A DNA stretch of 31,493 nt from JAGPUQ01 sp050250395 (GTDB lineage Bacteria; Pseudomonadota; Gammaproteobacteria; Pseudomonadales; Porticoccaceae): the NCBI GenBank assembly GCA_050250395.1, contig JBFWOQ010000034.1:1-31493 (forward strand), in the 5' to 3' direction. The notes under the pieces were generated by a model. It worked only from the letters and a program-made list of their open reading frames with translations. It was not told the origin of the DNA and did not search any database. A program made the translations under genes and the position numbers. Shown here piece after piece: positions 9,104-20,232 of this stretch; the stretch's first letter is position 1; every line of letters begins with the position of its first letter.

Positions 9104-9568
9104 ATGGAAACCGATGTTCCCAGCCTCATTGTCAACCTCGCGGTGGGTACCGCCATGGGTACCACCACCGTGCTGGTGCATTTCTGGGGCCTGATTTTTC
9201 TCACTTACCTCATGAGCCGACACGGCCATCGGCTGCATCCCCACGACAGCCACACACGCCGCGCCGCGGTCATCCTGGCAGTGGTGTTCGGCATCTTCGT
9301 GCTCCATGGCATCGAGATCTGGCTCTACGCAGCGCTCTACTTGTGGCTCGGTGAAATGCAGAACTTCGAGCAAGCCCTGTATTTCTCCACGGTAACCTTC
9401 ACCACCGTGGGATTTGGCGATGTCGTGCTGTCACCGCGCTGGCGGATAGTCGGCGCGATCGAGGCCGCCAACGGCTGGATTCTGTTCGCCTGGTCGACGG
9501 CTTTCCTGTTGACAGTGACCACGCGGCTCAAACTGCTCGAACACGACTGGCTCGACCGGCGCGACTGA
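9104..9568 (+). CDS. Small potassium channel family protein (Ion_trans_2)
   Basis: This 154-residue integral membrane protein has hydrophobic segments at about 8-36, 53-82 and 113-140. Between the last two lies a pore helix leading into the selectivity filter TTVGFGD (residues 100-106), the signature of potassium channels. A filter and its two flanking helices fit the Ion_trans_2 (KcsA-like) fold with one extra N-terminal helix. No cytoplasmic ligand-binding domain (RCK or cNMP) follows, so gating is unknown. The ATG at 9104 has no strong ribosome binding site. It faces away from the HDOD gene (divergent, about 220 bases between starts), and converges with the CoA-transferase gene. Confidence 0.8.
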   Translation: METDVPSLIVNLAVGTAMGTTTVLVHFWGLIFLTYLMSRHGHRLHPHDSHTRRAAVILAVVFGIFVLHGIEIWLYAALYLWLGEMQNFEQALYFSTVTFTTVGFGDVVLSPRWRIVGAIEAANGWILFAWSTAFLLTVTTRLKLLEHDWLDRRD

Positions 9569-9606
9569 ACCGACGCGAGCGGCGGGAAATATGCGACGGG
9601 AAGTAT

Positions 9607-10842
9607 TCAGCTCGCTGCATCGGGCAGGGCTTCCGAGACCAGAACGCGTTCCTGTTCCAGCACCGCAATCTCCGCATCCGTATAAGCGAGCAGATTTTTC
9701 AGCACTTCCCGGTTGTGCTCGCCCAGATAGGGCGCTTGCAGATCCGCGACGTTGGCGTATTCCGAAAACCGCAGTGGCATGCCCGGCATCTGAAAGGTGC
9801 CGAACTCGCGCTCGGTCACCGTGCGCACCGTGCCACGTTCGATGAAGTGCGGATGCTGCATGGCCTCTGCGATGCTGAGCACCGGCGCCACCGGAATGCG
9901 GCGCTCCTCCAGAATCCGGATCACTTCCTCGTCGCTCGCCCGGGACTGAATCCAGTCTTCGATGATGGCGACCAGCGCGACGCGATTTTTGGCCCTGTCA
10001 CGAGGATCCTTGAAACGCGGATCGGTCAGCAACTCGGATTTTCCCATCGCCTCGCAAAACTCCTTCCACTGGTGCAGCACCGCGATGATGATCAGATAGC
10101 GGTCCGGCGCCTTGCCCCTGAAGCAGCCCAGGGGCGCCATGCCCGGATGATGGGAACCGCCGCGGGTGGGTTTCAATTTGCCTTCGCTGGCGCTGATCAT
10201 GCCCACGTTGAGCTCGTGGCAGTGGAAATAGCTGTCGATCAGCGAAATATCGAGCAGCTGGGCGGGACCGCCGAGGGCGCGCCGGTACAGGGCCGCGTTG
10301 ATCGCCGCCAGCGCATGCACGCCGGTGGTGACATCGCCGATCGCCGCCATCGGCAGGCTGGGCGCCCGGTCGCGCTCGCCGATCAGGCTGGTGATACCCG
10401 AGTAGGCCTGGGCGATGTAGTCGAATCCAGGTCGGTCGGCGAGCGGGCCGGTCTGCCCGAAGGTGGATATCGAGCACATGATCAGCCTGGGGTTGAGGCG
10501 ATGGACCGTCGCCCAGTCCAGCCCCATGCGCCCGATCACGCCGGGCGCGAAGTTCTCCACCAGCACGTCGAACTTCGGCACCAGGTCGAGCAGCAGCTTG
10601 CGTCCCCCGGGCGTTTTTACATCGACACAGAGACTTTTCTTGCCGCGGTTCTGCTGCAAGAAATAGGCGGAACGCCCGCCTTTCAGGTAGCCCGCCTTGC
10701 GCACCTGATCGCCCCGGGGCGCCAGTTCCAGCTTGACGATCTCGGCGCCCATTTCCGCCATCAGGCGGGTCGTGGTGGGGCCTGCAAGGTGCTGGGTGAA
10801 ATCCAGCACGCGCAGACCCTCCAGAATTGGCTCTCCTCCCAT
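9607..10842 (-). CDS. CaiB/BaiF (class III) CoA-transferase
   Basis: This 411-residue protein transfers CoA between carboxylic acids and acyl-CoAs. The start EGLRVLDFTQHLAGP, AEMGAEIVKLE, DVLVENFAPGVIGRMG, CSISTFGQTGP and RPGFDYIAQAYSG are standard for the family. The catalytic aspartate is in AAIGDVTTG (residue 170), matching the position known in formyl-CoA transferase. I chose ATG 10840-10842 because the family sequence begins there; upstream codons in the same frame do not resemble it. It ends convergently with the channel gene. The acid substrate is unknown. Its start lies about 160 bases from the divergent amidohydrolase gene, so the two may share a control region and a pathway. Confidence 0.88.
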   Translation of the reverse strand: MGGEPILEGLRVLDFTQHLAGPTTTRLMAEMGAEIVKLELAPRGDQVRKAGYLKGGRSAYFLQQNRGKKSLCVDVKTPGGRKLLLDLVPKFDVLVENFAPGVIGRMGLDWATVHRLNPRLIMCSISTFGQTGPLADRPGFDYIAQAYSGITSLIGERDRAPSLPMAAIGDVTTGVHALAAINAALYRRALGGPAQLLDISLIDSYFHCHELNVGMISASEGKLKPTRGGSHHPGMAPLGCFRGKAPDRYLIIIAVLHQWKEFCEAMGKSELLTDPRFKDPRDRAKNRVALVAIIEDWIQSRASDEEVIRILEERRIPVAPVLSIAEAMQHPHFIERGTVRTVTEREFGTFQMPGMPLRFSEYANVADLQAPYLGEHNREVLKNLLAYTDAEIAVLEQERVLVSEALPDAAS

Positions 10843-10999
10843 GTGCCGCACCCTCAATCTTGTTGTTATCTGGAATCGCTTGCGCCGCCCGGCCCCGGTC
10901 TGTTGTTCGGCGCGGCGCCATGTCAGGATATTCCCATAATCCGCCACCGCTGACCAAACCGGCGCTAACCAATCGCTAATCAATACGGAGGACATCGGC

Positions 11000-12229
11000 A
11001 TGACCTCGCCCGCCACCCACCGCGAAGATCCGCGCGCACTGATCGACTATCCGCTGGTCGATGCGGACTGTCACTATTACGAGCCCGACGACTGCTACAC
11101 CCGCCACATGGAAAGCCGGTTCCGCGACGACGCCATCACCGTGGTGCGCGGGTTGAGCACCCATGCCCAGGTTCACTTTCGCGGCCGCCGCCTCAGCTTT
11201 TTCAGCGCCCCACCCGGCGAGCACGCGGGCAAACCCGGCTCATACAAAGCGTTCTACCGCAGCGACCAGCCCAAGGGCGCCCATATTCTCGCCGCCGATC
11301 CCATCTCCTGTTTCGACCTGCCCGAATCCATGCAGCGCGACGCGCGGCTGCGCTGGTTCGATCGCCATGGCGTCGAAGCCGGCGTCTTCCTGCCGTCGCT
11401 CGGCGTCGGTGTCGAAATGCAGTTGCGCGATGCCGGGCCGGAGGTGGTCATGGCCAACCACCGCGCCTTCAACCGCTGGCTCCGGGACGACTGGGGCTGG
11501 GATTACCGGAACCGCGTCTTTGCCGCGGCCCAGCTGTCGCTGGTGGATATCGATCTCGCGGTCGCCGAGCTCGAGCGCGTGCTGGCCGAGGGCGCGCGCA
11601 TCGTCAACCTGATTCCCGGCCCGGTGCTCGGCCGTTCGCCCGCGGATCCCCATTTCGATCCCTTCTGGGCGCGCTGCCAGGAAGCCGGGATTCCGGTGGC
11701 GTTCCATCTCGGCAACGCCGGCTTCGAGGAACTGGTGTCGGCGGCCTGGGGCGAAAACCCGCGCCCACCCCACCACCGGGTCACCGCGTTTCAGCATGTG
11801 ATCGGGATGATGGAACGACCCGTCACCGACACCCTGGCGGCACTGATCATGCACAACCTGTTCGGCCGCTTCCCGCGCCTGCGCGTGGCTTCGATCGAAA
11901 ACGGCTCGTCCTGGGTCACCCCGCTGCTGCGCAAGCTCGACAAGTCCGCCAAAATCGCGGGCAACAATTTTACCTTCGGGCCACTACATGCCCGCCCGAG
12001 CGCCATCTTTCTCGACCGCATTCGCGTCTGCCCCTTCCCGGAGGACAACATCCCGGAGCTGATCGCCGCGGTCGGCCCGGATGTCGCCCTGTTCGGCTCC
12101 GACTGGCCGCATCCGGAAGGCCTGGCCGAGCCTCTCGAATTCGCCGACGGCCTCGGTGGACTCGACTACACCCAGGTACGCAATGTGATGCGCAGCAACA
12201 CGGCGGCACTGCTCGGATTGAGCCCCTGA
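11000..12229 (+). CDS. Amidohydrolase-family metal-dependent hydrolase (ACMSD-like)
   Basis: This 409-residue TIM-barrel protein is of the amidohydrolase 2 group, which includes decarboxylases and hydrolases of ring-cleavage products. Seen are VDADCHYYEPDDCYTRHM near the N-terminus (an abbreviated HxH metal motif with one histidine and a glutamate), VAFHLGNAGFEEL in the middle, RVASIENGSSWV, and FGSDWPHPEG with the C-terminal metal/catalytic aspartate near residue 367. A GGAGG ribosome binding site precedes the ATG at 11000. Similar proteins are frequent beside acyl-CoA dehydrogenase and CoA-transferase genes in steroid and aromatic degraders, where most are uncharacterised. The substrate cannot be deduced. 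Confidence 0.82.
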   Translation: MTSPATHREDPRALIDYPLVDADCHYYEPDDCYTRHMESRFRDDAITVVRGLSTHAQVHFRGRRLSFFSAPPGEHAGKPGSYKAFYRSDQPKGAHILAADPISCFDLPESMQRDARLRWFDRHGVEAGVFLPSLGVGVEMQLRDAGPEVVMANHRAFNRWLRDDWGWDYRNRVFAAAQLSLVDIDLAVAELERVLAEGARIVNLIPGPVLGRSPADPHFDPFWARCQEAGIPVAFHLGNAGFEELVSAAWGENPRPPHHRVTAFQHVIGMMERPVTDTLAALIMHNLFGRFPRLRVASIENGSSWVTPLLRKLDKSAKIAGNNFTFGPLHARPSAIFLDRIRVCPFPEDNIPELIAAVGPDVALFGSDWPHPEGLAEPLEFADGLGGLDYTQVRNVMRSNTAALLGLSP

Positions 12230-12468
12230 ACCCGGAACCGGCGCCCGCGGCGCGGCCGGTACAGCACTTTCCGCCGCAGCCATCGGCGGTATGCGGACCA
12301 TTCCTGATCCTGGTCAAGGCCATGGTCAGGGACCGGCCACCAGGGCGCCGTTGGCACTATGATGTTCGTCATCGGTGGGGACGGGCCGGAGCCGGCGGTT
12401 TGCGTTCGGGAACGGTCGCCCCCAACTAACCCGCCGTGACTCAAGGACCGGCGACCGGGAGTGTCTCG

Positions 12469-12870
12469 ATGTCATCGCGCGATATGGAAAACTGGATGTG
12501 GTCGGAGGCGGTGCGGATGCTGGACCGCGCCGAGCGCATGCAGCGCCATTTCCTCCAGCCGGGCTCCGGCAATCGCCCCTGCCGCTGGGAACCGCCGGTG
12601 GACGTCTACGAAACCGATGACCGCCTGTGGGTGGTGGCCGCGCTGCCGGGCGTCGCTGCGGAGCGGATATCCGTGCAGGTGCAGCAGGGCGTGCTGATCG
12701 TGGCCGGCGAGCGCCGGCTGCCGGAAGCCGTCCACCGCGGACGCCTGCACCGTGTCGAAATTCCCGCCGGTCGCTTCGAACGGCGCCTGGTACTGCCGCC
12801 CTACCCCCTGGAACTGGCCCATCACGAATTGCTGGATGGCTGTCTGTATCTCGGCTTTCGCAAACTCTAG
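12469..12870 (+). CDS. Hsp20/alpha-crystallin-family small heat shock protein
   Basis: This 133-residue protein has an alpha-crystallin domain from about residue 43 to the end: PPVDVYETDDRLWVVAALPG opens the domain, then ISVQVQQGVLIVAGERR, VEIPAGRFERRLVLP and LDGCLYLGF. The usual C-terminal I-X-I tail is missing; the protein ends directly after the last strand (GFRKL), which could limit oligomer size. I chose ATG 12469-12471 with GGGAG seven bases upstream; a GTG at 12436 in frame is an alternative. Only nine bases separate it from lon, indicating a joint transcript: a holdase that may present unfolded clients to the Lon protease. Confidence 0.85.
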   Translation: MSSRDMENWMWSEAVRMLDRAERMQRHFLQPGSGNRPCRWEPPVDVYETDDRLWVVAALPGVAAERISVQVQQGVLIVAGERRLPEAVHRGRLHRVEIPAGRFERRLVLPPYPLELAHHELLDGCLYLGFRKL

Positions 12871-12879
12871 TGCCGCGCC

Positions 12880-15282
<2,403 letters not shown>

Positions 15283-15421
15283 CGGCACCCGCGTCGACCG
15301 CCGTCCACACCCGCGCTCCCCCCACGCTGCGACGACCGCTGGATTCGCGTACCATCCTGCCCGCGGCCGGACCAGCCGTGCGCCAACAACAAATCACTTC
15401 ACCTGTCAGGCCTGAATCTTC

Positions 15422-16513
15422 ATGCCGCCAGAACCCACCGATAGCCTGCTGGAAACCCTCGCCGCCATGTTTCGCGCCATGGCGCTCTATCCGCTCGTCG
15501 ACGCAACTGGCAGCGCGACGTTCTACGGCGACCACGAAGATTGGGCTCTGCACTTCCTGAACGGCACGCCACCGCCCGGGTTGGCGGCGTCAACCACTGC
15601 ATTGCCGCGCACGGGCGATGCCCAGTTATTTTTCCGCGAGCGCCGTCTCGCCGAACAATCCCACGTTCAGCACCGCGCTCGCGAATACAGCGCCCTGGTA
15701 CGGGATCTGCTGGAAACCCTGCGCGACGCCAATGCCGCCGCGGGAGCATCGGCAAGTTCGGTAGACGCAAGTTTGCAGCGCATACAGAAGCTGTTGACCA
15801 CCAACGCCGTAGATCAACTGCGCGCCGAATTCGCCGGCATGGCCGCGCAACTGCGGCAATCCATCGCGGCCCAACAGGCCACCCTGGAACGCCAACTCGG
15901 CGAACTGCGTCAGCGGGTGGAGGCGGCGGAGCGCGCTCGCGAGCGGATCGAGGTCGAGGCGCGCGCGCTGGGCGGCAGCGTTGCCGACCTGCGGCAGGCG
16001 CTCGCCGACGCCCGCGCTCAGATGCAACTCGATCCCCTGACGCAACTCTATAACCGTGGCGCCTTCGACGCCGCCTTGCTGCGTTACACCGACCTCGCTC
16101 TCGCCAGCGGCCAGATGCTCGCGCTGATATTGTTGGACCTCGATCATTTCAAGACCATCAATGACCGTTATGGTCACCCCGGAGGCGACAAGGTCCTGTC
16201 GGCCTTTTCCGATCTGCTGAGCCGAACTTTTTTGCGGGCGGACGACTTCGTCGCCCGCTACGGCGGAGAGGAATTTGCCGTGCTGCTGTCCGTGAACGAT
16301 GCCGCTCAGGTGGAGCGGCTGGTCGAGGCGCTGTTTGTGCGCCTGCGGGAACTGCGCCTGCCCTTCCTCACCGAGGAGACCGTGCTTACCTGTTCTGGTG
16401 GTTATGCCCTGCTGCGCGCCAATGGCGATGGCGGCGCCTTGATCGAACGCGCGGATCGCGCCTTGTATCGCGCAAAACGCGACGGCCGTGACCGGCTGTG
16501 CGCTGCCGACTGA
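15422..16513 (+). CDS. Diguanylate cyclase (GGDEF domain protein)
   Basis: This 363-residue soluble protein is predicted to make cyclic-di-GMP from GTP. An N-terminal region of about 120 residues is of unknown fold. An alpha-helical, probably coiled-coil stretch follows at about 125-198 (rich in AQLRQSIAAQQATLERQLGE). The GGDEF domain begins at DPLTQLYNRGAFD. The active-site motif is intact as GGEEF (281-285), and an RXXD inhibitory site is present as RADD (272-275), exactly five residues before it, so product inhibition is likely. No transmembrane segment or recognised sensor domain is seen. It lies about 140 bases after lon with a weak ribosome binding site and may have its own promoter. 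Confidence 0.9.
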   Translation: MPPEPTDSLLETLAAMFRAMALYPLVDATGSATFYGDHEDWALHFLNGTPPPGLAASTTALPRTGDAQLFFRERRLAEQSHVQHRAREYSALVRDLLETLRDANAAAGASASSVDASLQRIQKLLTTNAVDQLRAEFAGMAAQLRQSIAAQQATLERQLGELRQRVEAAERARERIEVEARALGGSVADLRQALADARAQMQLDPLTQLYNRGAFDAALLRYTDLALASGQMLALILLDLDHFKTINDRYGHPGGDKVLSAFSDLLSRTFLRADDFVARYGGEEFAVLLSVNDAAQVERLVEALFVRLRELRLPFLTEETVLTCSGGYALLRANGDGGALIERADRALYRAKRDGRDRLCAAD

Positions 16514-16640
16514 AACCTCGGCAATCGCCCTCGCCCCTTGCCGACGCTCCGCCGCGGAAGCGCGATCACCGCGCCGACAGTACCAGCGACGCCACCCGCA
16601 GGCAGCGCGAGATGCGCGGGGTATCCGGCACTGGATCCGG

Positions 16641-17918
16641 CTATCCCCGGTGTTCTGTCGAGTCGGTGTGACCGGTCCGCCCAGGCACCGCCAGCGATGC
16701 GAGCCCGCCCTCTTCCACCGACGCGATGATGTCGCTGGAACGGGTATCGATCAGCGGGATGTCCTGGTCCGCGATGGGCGCCATCCATTTTTTTCGCAGC
16801 ATGGCCTGCTCGATCCAGGGCGCCAGCTCCGCGGCCTTGCGCGCTTCCCGGTCCGCTTCGCGCTCGACGAATTCGGGCATGATTTCGGCGGCGAAACGCT
16901 CCAGCGATTGACAGATGTCCTCGTGGCGGTTCATGCCGCACTGCTGTACAAAACCGATCTGATCCAGTCCCGCAGCCTGGTATTTGCGCATCGTCTGGCG
17001 CACGTCGTCCGGCGTGCCGATGCCGGGCGAAACCGGCAGCGCCCATTTGCCGCGATGGGCCTGAAAGTCCGCCCACAGGTTGGCTTGCGCCGGCCGGTGC
17101 GGTCCCTTGATGTAATAGTGCGCGCCGGCGCGGCTGAAGAATTCATAACCTTCCTGGCCTTTCTTCGCGGCCTTGTCCCGGTCGTCGTCGATGGCAAAGC
17201 CGACAATCATGGTGATATTGGCGTTGACGCTGTGGCCGATGGGCACGCAGGCCTCGCTCTTGATGATGCCGTAATACTCATCGACCCAGTGGCGGGCATC
17301 GTCGGGATCGATAAAACCGAACACCAGCGCCCCGATGCCGTAGCGCGCCGCGAGCTGGATGGTCGAGCGCCGGGAACAGGCCACCCAGATCGGCGGGTGA
17401 GGACGCTGGTACGGCTTGGGCACCACATTGCGACACGGCATGGAAAAGAAATCGCCGGAAAAACCGGGATAGGGCGTCATGGCCATCATGTTGGCGGTCT
17501 GCTCCACCACTTCGCGCCAGGCATCGCGCTTGGTGGCGGGGTCGATTCCAAAGCCGCCCAGCTCGACGTTCGACGACGACTCTCCGGTGCCCCACTCGAC
17601 GCGGCCGTCGGACAGAATATCGAGCGTGGCGAGGCGCTCGGCAACGCGCGCCGGGTGATTGTATTTGGGGTGCGTCAGCACCACGCCATGGCCGAGACGG
17701 ATGTTTTTCGTGTTGCGACTGGCGGCGGCGAGAAACACCTCGGGAGCGGACGAGTGCGAATATTCTTCCAGAAAATGATGCTCGACTTCCCACGCATAGT
17801 GAAAGCCCAGCCGATCGGCCAGTTCGACCTGCTCCAGCGCCTGCTTGAGGATGCGGAACTCCGCGCCGTCTTCCCACGGCTTGGGTGACTGCATTTCGTA
17901 GAAGGTCGAAAACTTCAC
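16641..17918 (-). CDS. LLM-class flavin-dependent oxidoreductase (bacterial luciferase-like)
   Basis: This 425-residue TIM-barrel protein of the luciferase-like monooxygenase superfamily uses reduced FMN or F420. Recognisable parts are ADRLGFHYAWEVEHHFLEEY, NIRLGHGVVLTHPKYNHPAR, LDILSDGRVEWGTGES (the nitrogen- and phosphate-binding loop region), PYQRPHPPIWVACSR and ARYGIGALVFGF. The start is a GTG (17916-17918) with CGGAG six bases upstream. It is divergent from the MHS transporter gene, sharing about 260 bases of intergenic DNA, and converges with the cyclase. No partner reductase is adjacent. A similar but distinct LLM protein lies at 20297-21385. The substrate is unknown; oxygenation of an acyl or ring compound is typical of the family. 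Confidence 0.88.
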   Translation of the reverse strand: MKFSTFYEMQSPKPWEDGAEFRILKQALEQVELADRLGFHYAWEVEHHFLEEYSHSSAPEVFLAAASRNTKNIRLGHGVVLTHPKYNHPARVAERLATLDILSDGRVEWGTGESSSNVELGGFGIDPATKRDAWREVVEQTANMMAMTPYPGFSGDFFSMPCRNVVPKPYQRPHPPIWVACSRRSTIQLAARYGIGALVFGFIDPDDARHWVDEYYGIIKSEACVPIGHSVNANITMIVGFAIDDDRDKAAKKGQEGYEFFSRAGAHYYIKGPHRPAQANLWADFQAHRGKWALPVSPGIGTPDDVRQTMRKYQAAGLDQIGFVQQCGMNRHEDICQSLERFAAEIMPEFVEREADREARKAAELAPWIEQAMLRKKWMAPIADQDIPLIDTRSSDIIASVEEGGLASLAVPGRTGHTDSTEHRG

Positions 17919-18178
17919 GGCACGCTCCGATGGCTGGTTACTCTTGAGCGGTGGCTTGTCAGCTTCTTATCGACACCGAAAGTATACGGACGGTTGTGGT
18001 GGCGCAAGTTTCCCGATCGGCACTTTTCTGCTCAGGAGCCGGGCGACACCGGGATCACCTCGGACCGGATGGAACCCTGACCGACACAGTCCGACTCCCA
18101 TGATTTGCTGCTGTCCCAACCTCGATGTCTCCGTACAATGCCGGCTTTTGCACCACGAAGTAACACAAGGGGATGCCG

Positions 18179-19474
18179 ATGCCCGAAGCCATCATGTCCA
18201 CCCAGGCGCCCGCCGCCAACGGCAAGGCCAGGGTGCTGTGCGCCAGCATGATCGGTACCGCCATCGAGTTTTTCGACTTCTACATCTACGCCACTGCCGC
18301 GGTGCTGGTATTCCCGAAGCTGTTTTTTCCCGCCGGGGACGCCACCACGGCGATGCTGCAATCCCTCGCCACCTTTGCCCTCGCCTTTTTTGCCCGCCCG
18401 CTCGGCTCCGCATTGTTCGGCCATTTCGGCGACCGCATCGGCCGCAAGGCCACCCTGGTGGCGGCGCTGCTCACCATGGGGCTGTCGACGGTGATCATCG
18501 GCATGTTGCCAACCTATGCGCAGATCGGCGTCGCGGCGCCCCTGTTGCTGGCGCTGTGTCGCTTTGGGCAAGGACTGGGATTGGGCGGGGAATGGGGCGG
18601 CGCGATTTTGCTCGCCACCGAAAATGCACCGCCGGGCCAGCGCGCCTGGTACGGCATGTTTCCCCAATTGGGCGCGCCCATAGGTTTCATTCTCTCCGGC
18701 GGCTCCTTTCTGTTGCTCACGCACTACCTCAGCGATGCCCAGTTCTTTCTCTGGGGCTGGCGAGTACCTTTTCTGGCGAGCAGCATCCTGGTGCTGGTGG
18801 GCCTGTGGGTGCGGCTGAACTTGCAGGAAACTCCGGTGTTCAGACATGCTCTTGCCGCGCAGGAGCGCGAGCGGCTGCCGATTCTCAGGGTGTTGCGCGA
18901 TCACCCGGGGGTGTTGGTACGGGGCACGCTGATGGCGCTGTGCACATTTGTACTGTTTTATCTGATGACGGTATTCACCCTCACCTGGGGCACCACCGCG
19001 CTGGATTTATCCCGCGAGCGGCTATTGCTGATCCAGCTTTTCGGGATTGTGTTTTTCGGCCTCGGCATCCCGATTTCGGCCCATCTCGCGGACCGCCATG
19101 GCCGCCGGCCGGTGCTAATGGCCGCGACCATGGCCATCGCGCTCTTTGGCCTGTCGTTCGCACCCGTGCTGGGTACCGGCGGCGAGGCGCGGGTGATCCT
19201 GTTCATGGCCCTCGGGCTGGGCTTGATGGGTCTCACCTATGGCCCGATCGGCACGATGTTGAGCGAGCAGTTTCCGACCCTGGTGCGCTATACCGGCGCC
19301 TCGCTCACCTTCAACCTGGCGGGGATTTTCGGCGCGTCTCTGGCGCCCTATATCGCGACCTGGCTCGCCACCCGCTACGGCGTGCATACGGTGGGCTGGT
19401 ACCTTGCGGGCGCCGCCCTGCTGACGCTGTGCGCCCTGTGGGGAGCGCGGGAAACCCGGGACGACCCCGCCTGA
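18179..19474 (+). CDS. MFS transporter, metabolite:H+ symporter (MHS) type
   Basis: This is a protein of about 431 residues with twelve predicted membrane helices in the inner membrane. The N-terminus (IGTAIEFFDFYIYATAAVLVF) is diagnostic of the MHS subgroup that includes KgtP, ShiA and ProP. It is followed by ARPLGSALFGHFGDRIGRKA, which contains the conserved loop 2-3 motif, then RFGQGLGLGGEWGGA, and in the second half SAHLADRHGRRPVL. I chose ATG 18179 since AAGGGG lies six bases upstream; an ATG at 18173 is so close to that site that it is less likely. Uptake of an organic acid is expected from the subfamily. It is divergent from the LLM oxidoreductase, suggesting a shared substrate. Confidence 0.9.
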   Translation: MPEAIMSTQAPAANGKARVLCASMIGTAIEFFDFYIYATAAVLVFPKLFFPAGDATTAMLQSLATFALAFFARPLGSALFGHFGDRIGRKATLVAALLTMGLSTVIIGMLPTYAQIGVAAPLLLALCRFGQGLGLGGEWGGAILLATENAPPGQRAWYGMFPQLGAPIGFILSGGSFLLLTHYLSDAQFFLWGWRVPFLASSILVLVGLWVRLNLQETPVFRHALAAQERERLPILRVLRDHPGVLVRGTLMALCTFVLFYLMTVFTLTWGTTALDLSRERLLLIQLFGIVFFGLGIPISAHLADRHGRRPVLMAATMAIALFGLSFAPVLGTGGEARVILFMALGLGLMGLTYGPIGTMLSEQFPTLVRYTGASLTFNLAGIFGASLAPYIATWLATRYGVHTVGWYLAGAALLTLCALWGARETRDDPA

Positions 19475-19677
19475 CAGGCCCGCTCAGACCTTGGGTTTGA
19501 CTGTGATTCCGGTCCTGCGCCGCAGTAGCTCGAGTCCGCGCGCATCGAGACTGGCAAGACGCGAATCCCAGCAGCTAATTCCCGCACAAGCTCCACACTC
19601 ACCGAAGCCGGAACGACCGCCATTACCTGCGGGGACCATCGCCCAGCAGCGCCCAATGGCAGCAGCGCCCGGTGCGA
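19475..19677. other. Gap between the transporter and SnoaL-like genes
   Basis: These roughly 200 bases separate two convergent genes. Two minus-strand frames stay open here, and one contains a protein-like stretch (VVPASVSVELVRELAAGIRV), but neither has a start with a ribosome binding site and I recognise no family. No hairpin with a T-tract was found. It could hold a gene remnant. Confidence 0.35.
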
Positions 19678-20112
19678 TCACCGCTCGCCATTCAAGCGCA
19701 CCGTTGCGCGCAGATGCTGGTATTTCCATTCGCCGTCGATTTTGACGTAGTCGTCGTCATAGCGTACCGCCAGCCACCTGTCTTCGTTGTTCTTGTAAAA
19801 AGTAAATGGCCCCAGCAGATACCAGATTCCGGTGGCCCGATCTCCGTCGACTGCGATGATCGGGTTCATCACATTGTGCTGGGAAAAGCTGATGAGCTTC
19901 TGGAAGCCCCTGAACAATTCGCGGATGCCCGCGTGACCCTGGGCTTTGCCGAAACCGGCGCCTTCCCAGATACCGTCCGGGGCGAACACCGAGGCGATCC
20001 GGTCGGGATTATGGTCGTCGTCGCAAATTTCACAGTACCGGGCTTTCAACTGCTTGATGGCTTCGATGTCTTCGATGCGGGCGATGCGTTGTTCGAGTTC
20101 TGCGAGGCTCAT
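19678..20112 (-). CDS. SnoaL-like / NTF2-fold protein
   Basis: This 144-residue protein is predicted to have the cone-shaped NTF2 fold. It starts LEQRIARIEDIEAIKQLKARY, the usual opening helix of SnoaL_4-type proteins, then CDDDHNPDRIASVFAPDGIWEG, an IRELFRGFQK helix, and closing strands IWYLLGPFTFY and WLAVRYDDDYVKIDGEWKY. Family members are cyclases, dehydratases or isomerases (for example ketosteroid isomerase-like enzymes), but many are uncharacterised. GAGGAG lies nine bases before the ATG. It is the last gene of the minus-strand acyl-CoA cluster yet has a promoter-like sequence of its own upstream, so its expression may be partly independent. Confidence 0.8.
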   Translation of the reverse strand: MSLAELEQRIARIEDIEAIKQLKARYCEICDDDHNPDRIASVFAPDGIWEGAGFGKAQGHAGIRELFRGFQKLISFSQHNVMNPIIAVDGDRATGIWYLLGPFTFYKNNEDRWLAVRYDDDYVKIDGEWKYQHLRATVRLNGER

Positions 20113-20163
20113 GGCGGACTCTCCTCAGAGTGATGGTATCTACTTATGGCGCTCGACGATTTT

Positions 20164-20192
20164 ATTTCTGTCGTGGGTCACTCGATTGTCAA
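20164..20192 (-). promoter_or_regulatory. Possible promoter of the SnoaL-like gene
   Basis: On the minus strand a perfect TTGACA (20187-20192) lies 17 bases before AGAAAT (20164-20169), followed by an A/T-rich GAAATAAAAT patch that stands out in this GC-rich DNA. The -10 is only moderate. A transcript would start about 50 bases before the gene's ATG. Confidence 0.4.
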
Positions 20193-20232
20193 GACTAACG
20201 CCGTCGACCGCCGCACGGTAGAGGACTGTCGA

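Noticed and set aside
12230..12300. GC-rich ACCGGC/GCCGGT inverted repeat after the amidohydrolase gene as a terminator
   Set aside because: The loop is large and no T-tract follows, so it is not distinguishable from chance pairing in GC-rich sequence.
18100..18145. TTGCTG and TACAAT upstream of the MHS transporter as a promoter
   Set aside because: The spacing is 23 bases, too long for sigma70, and no better -35 box lies at 16-18 bases from TACAAT.
19375..19729. Two minus-strand frames in the gap after the MFS transporter gene
   Set aside because: One contains a protein-like stretch, but neither has a ribosome binding site, both overlap real genes at an end, and no family was recognised; kept only as a possible remnant in the gap note.
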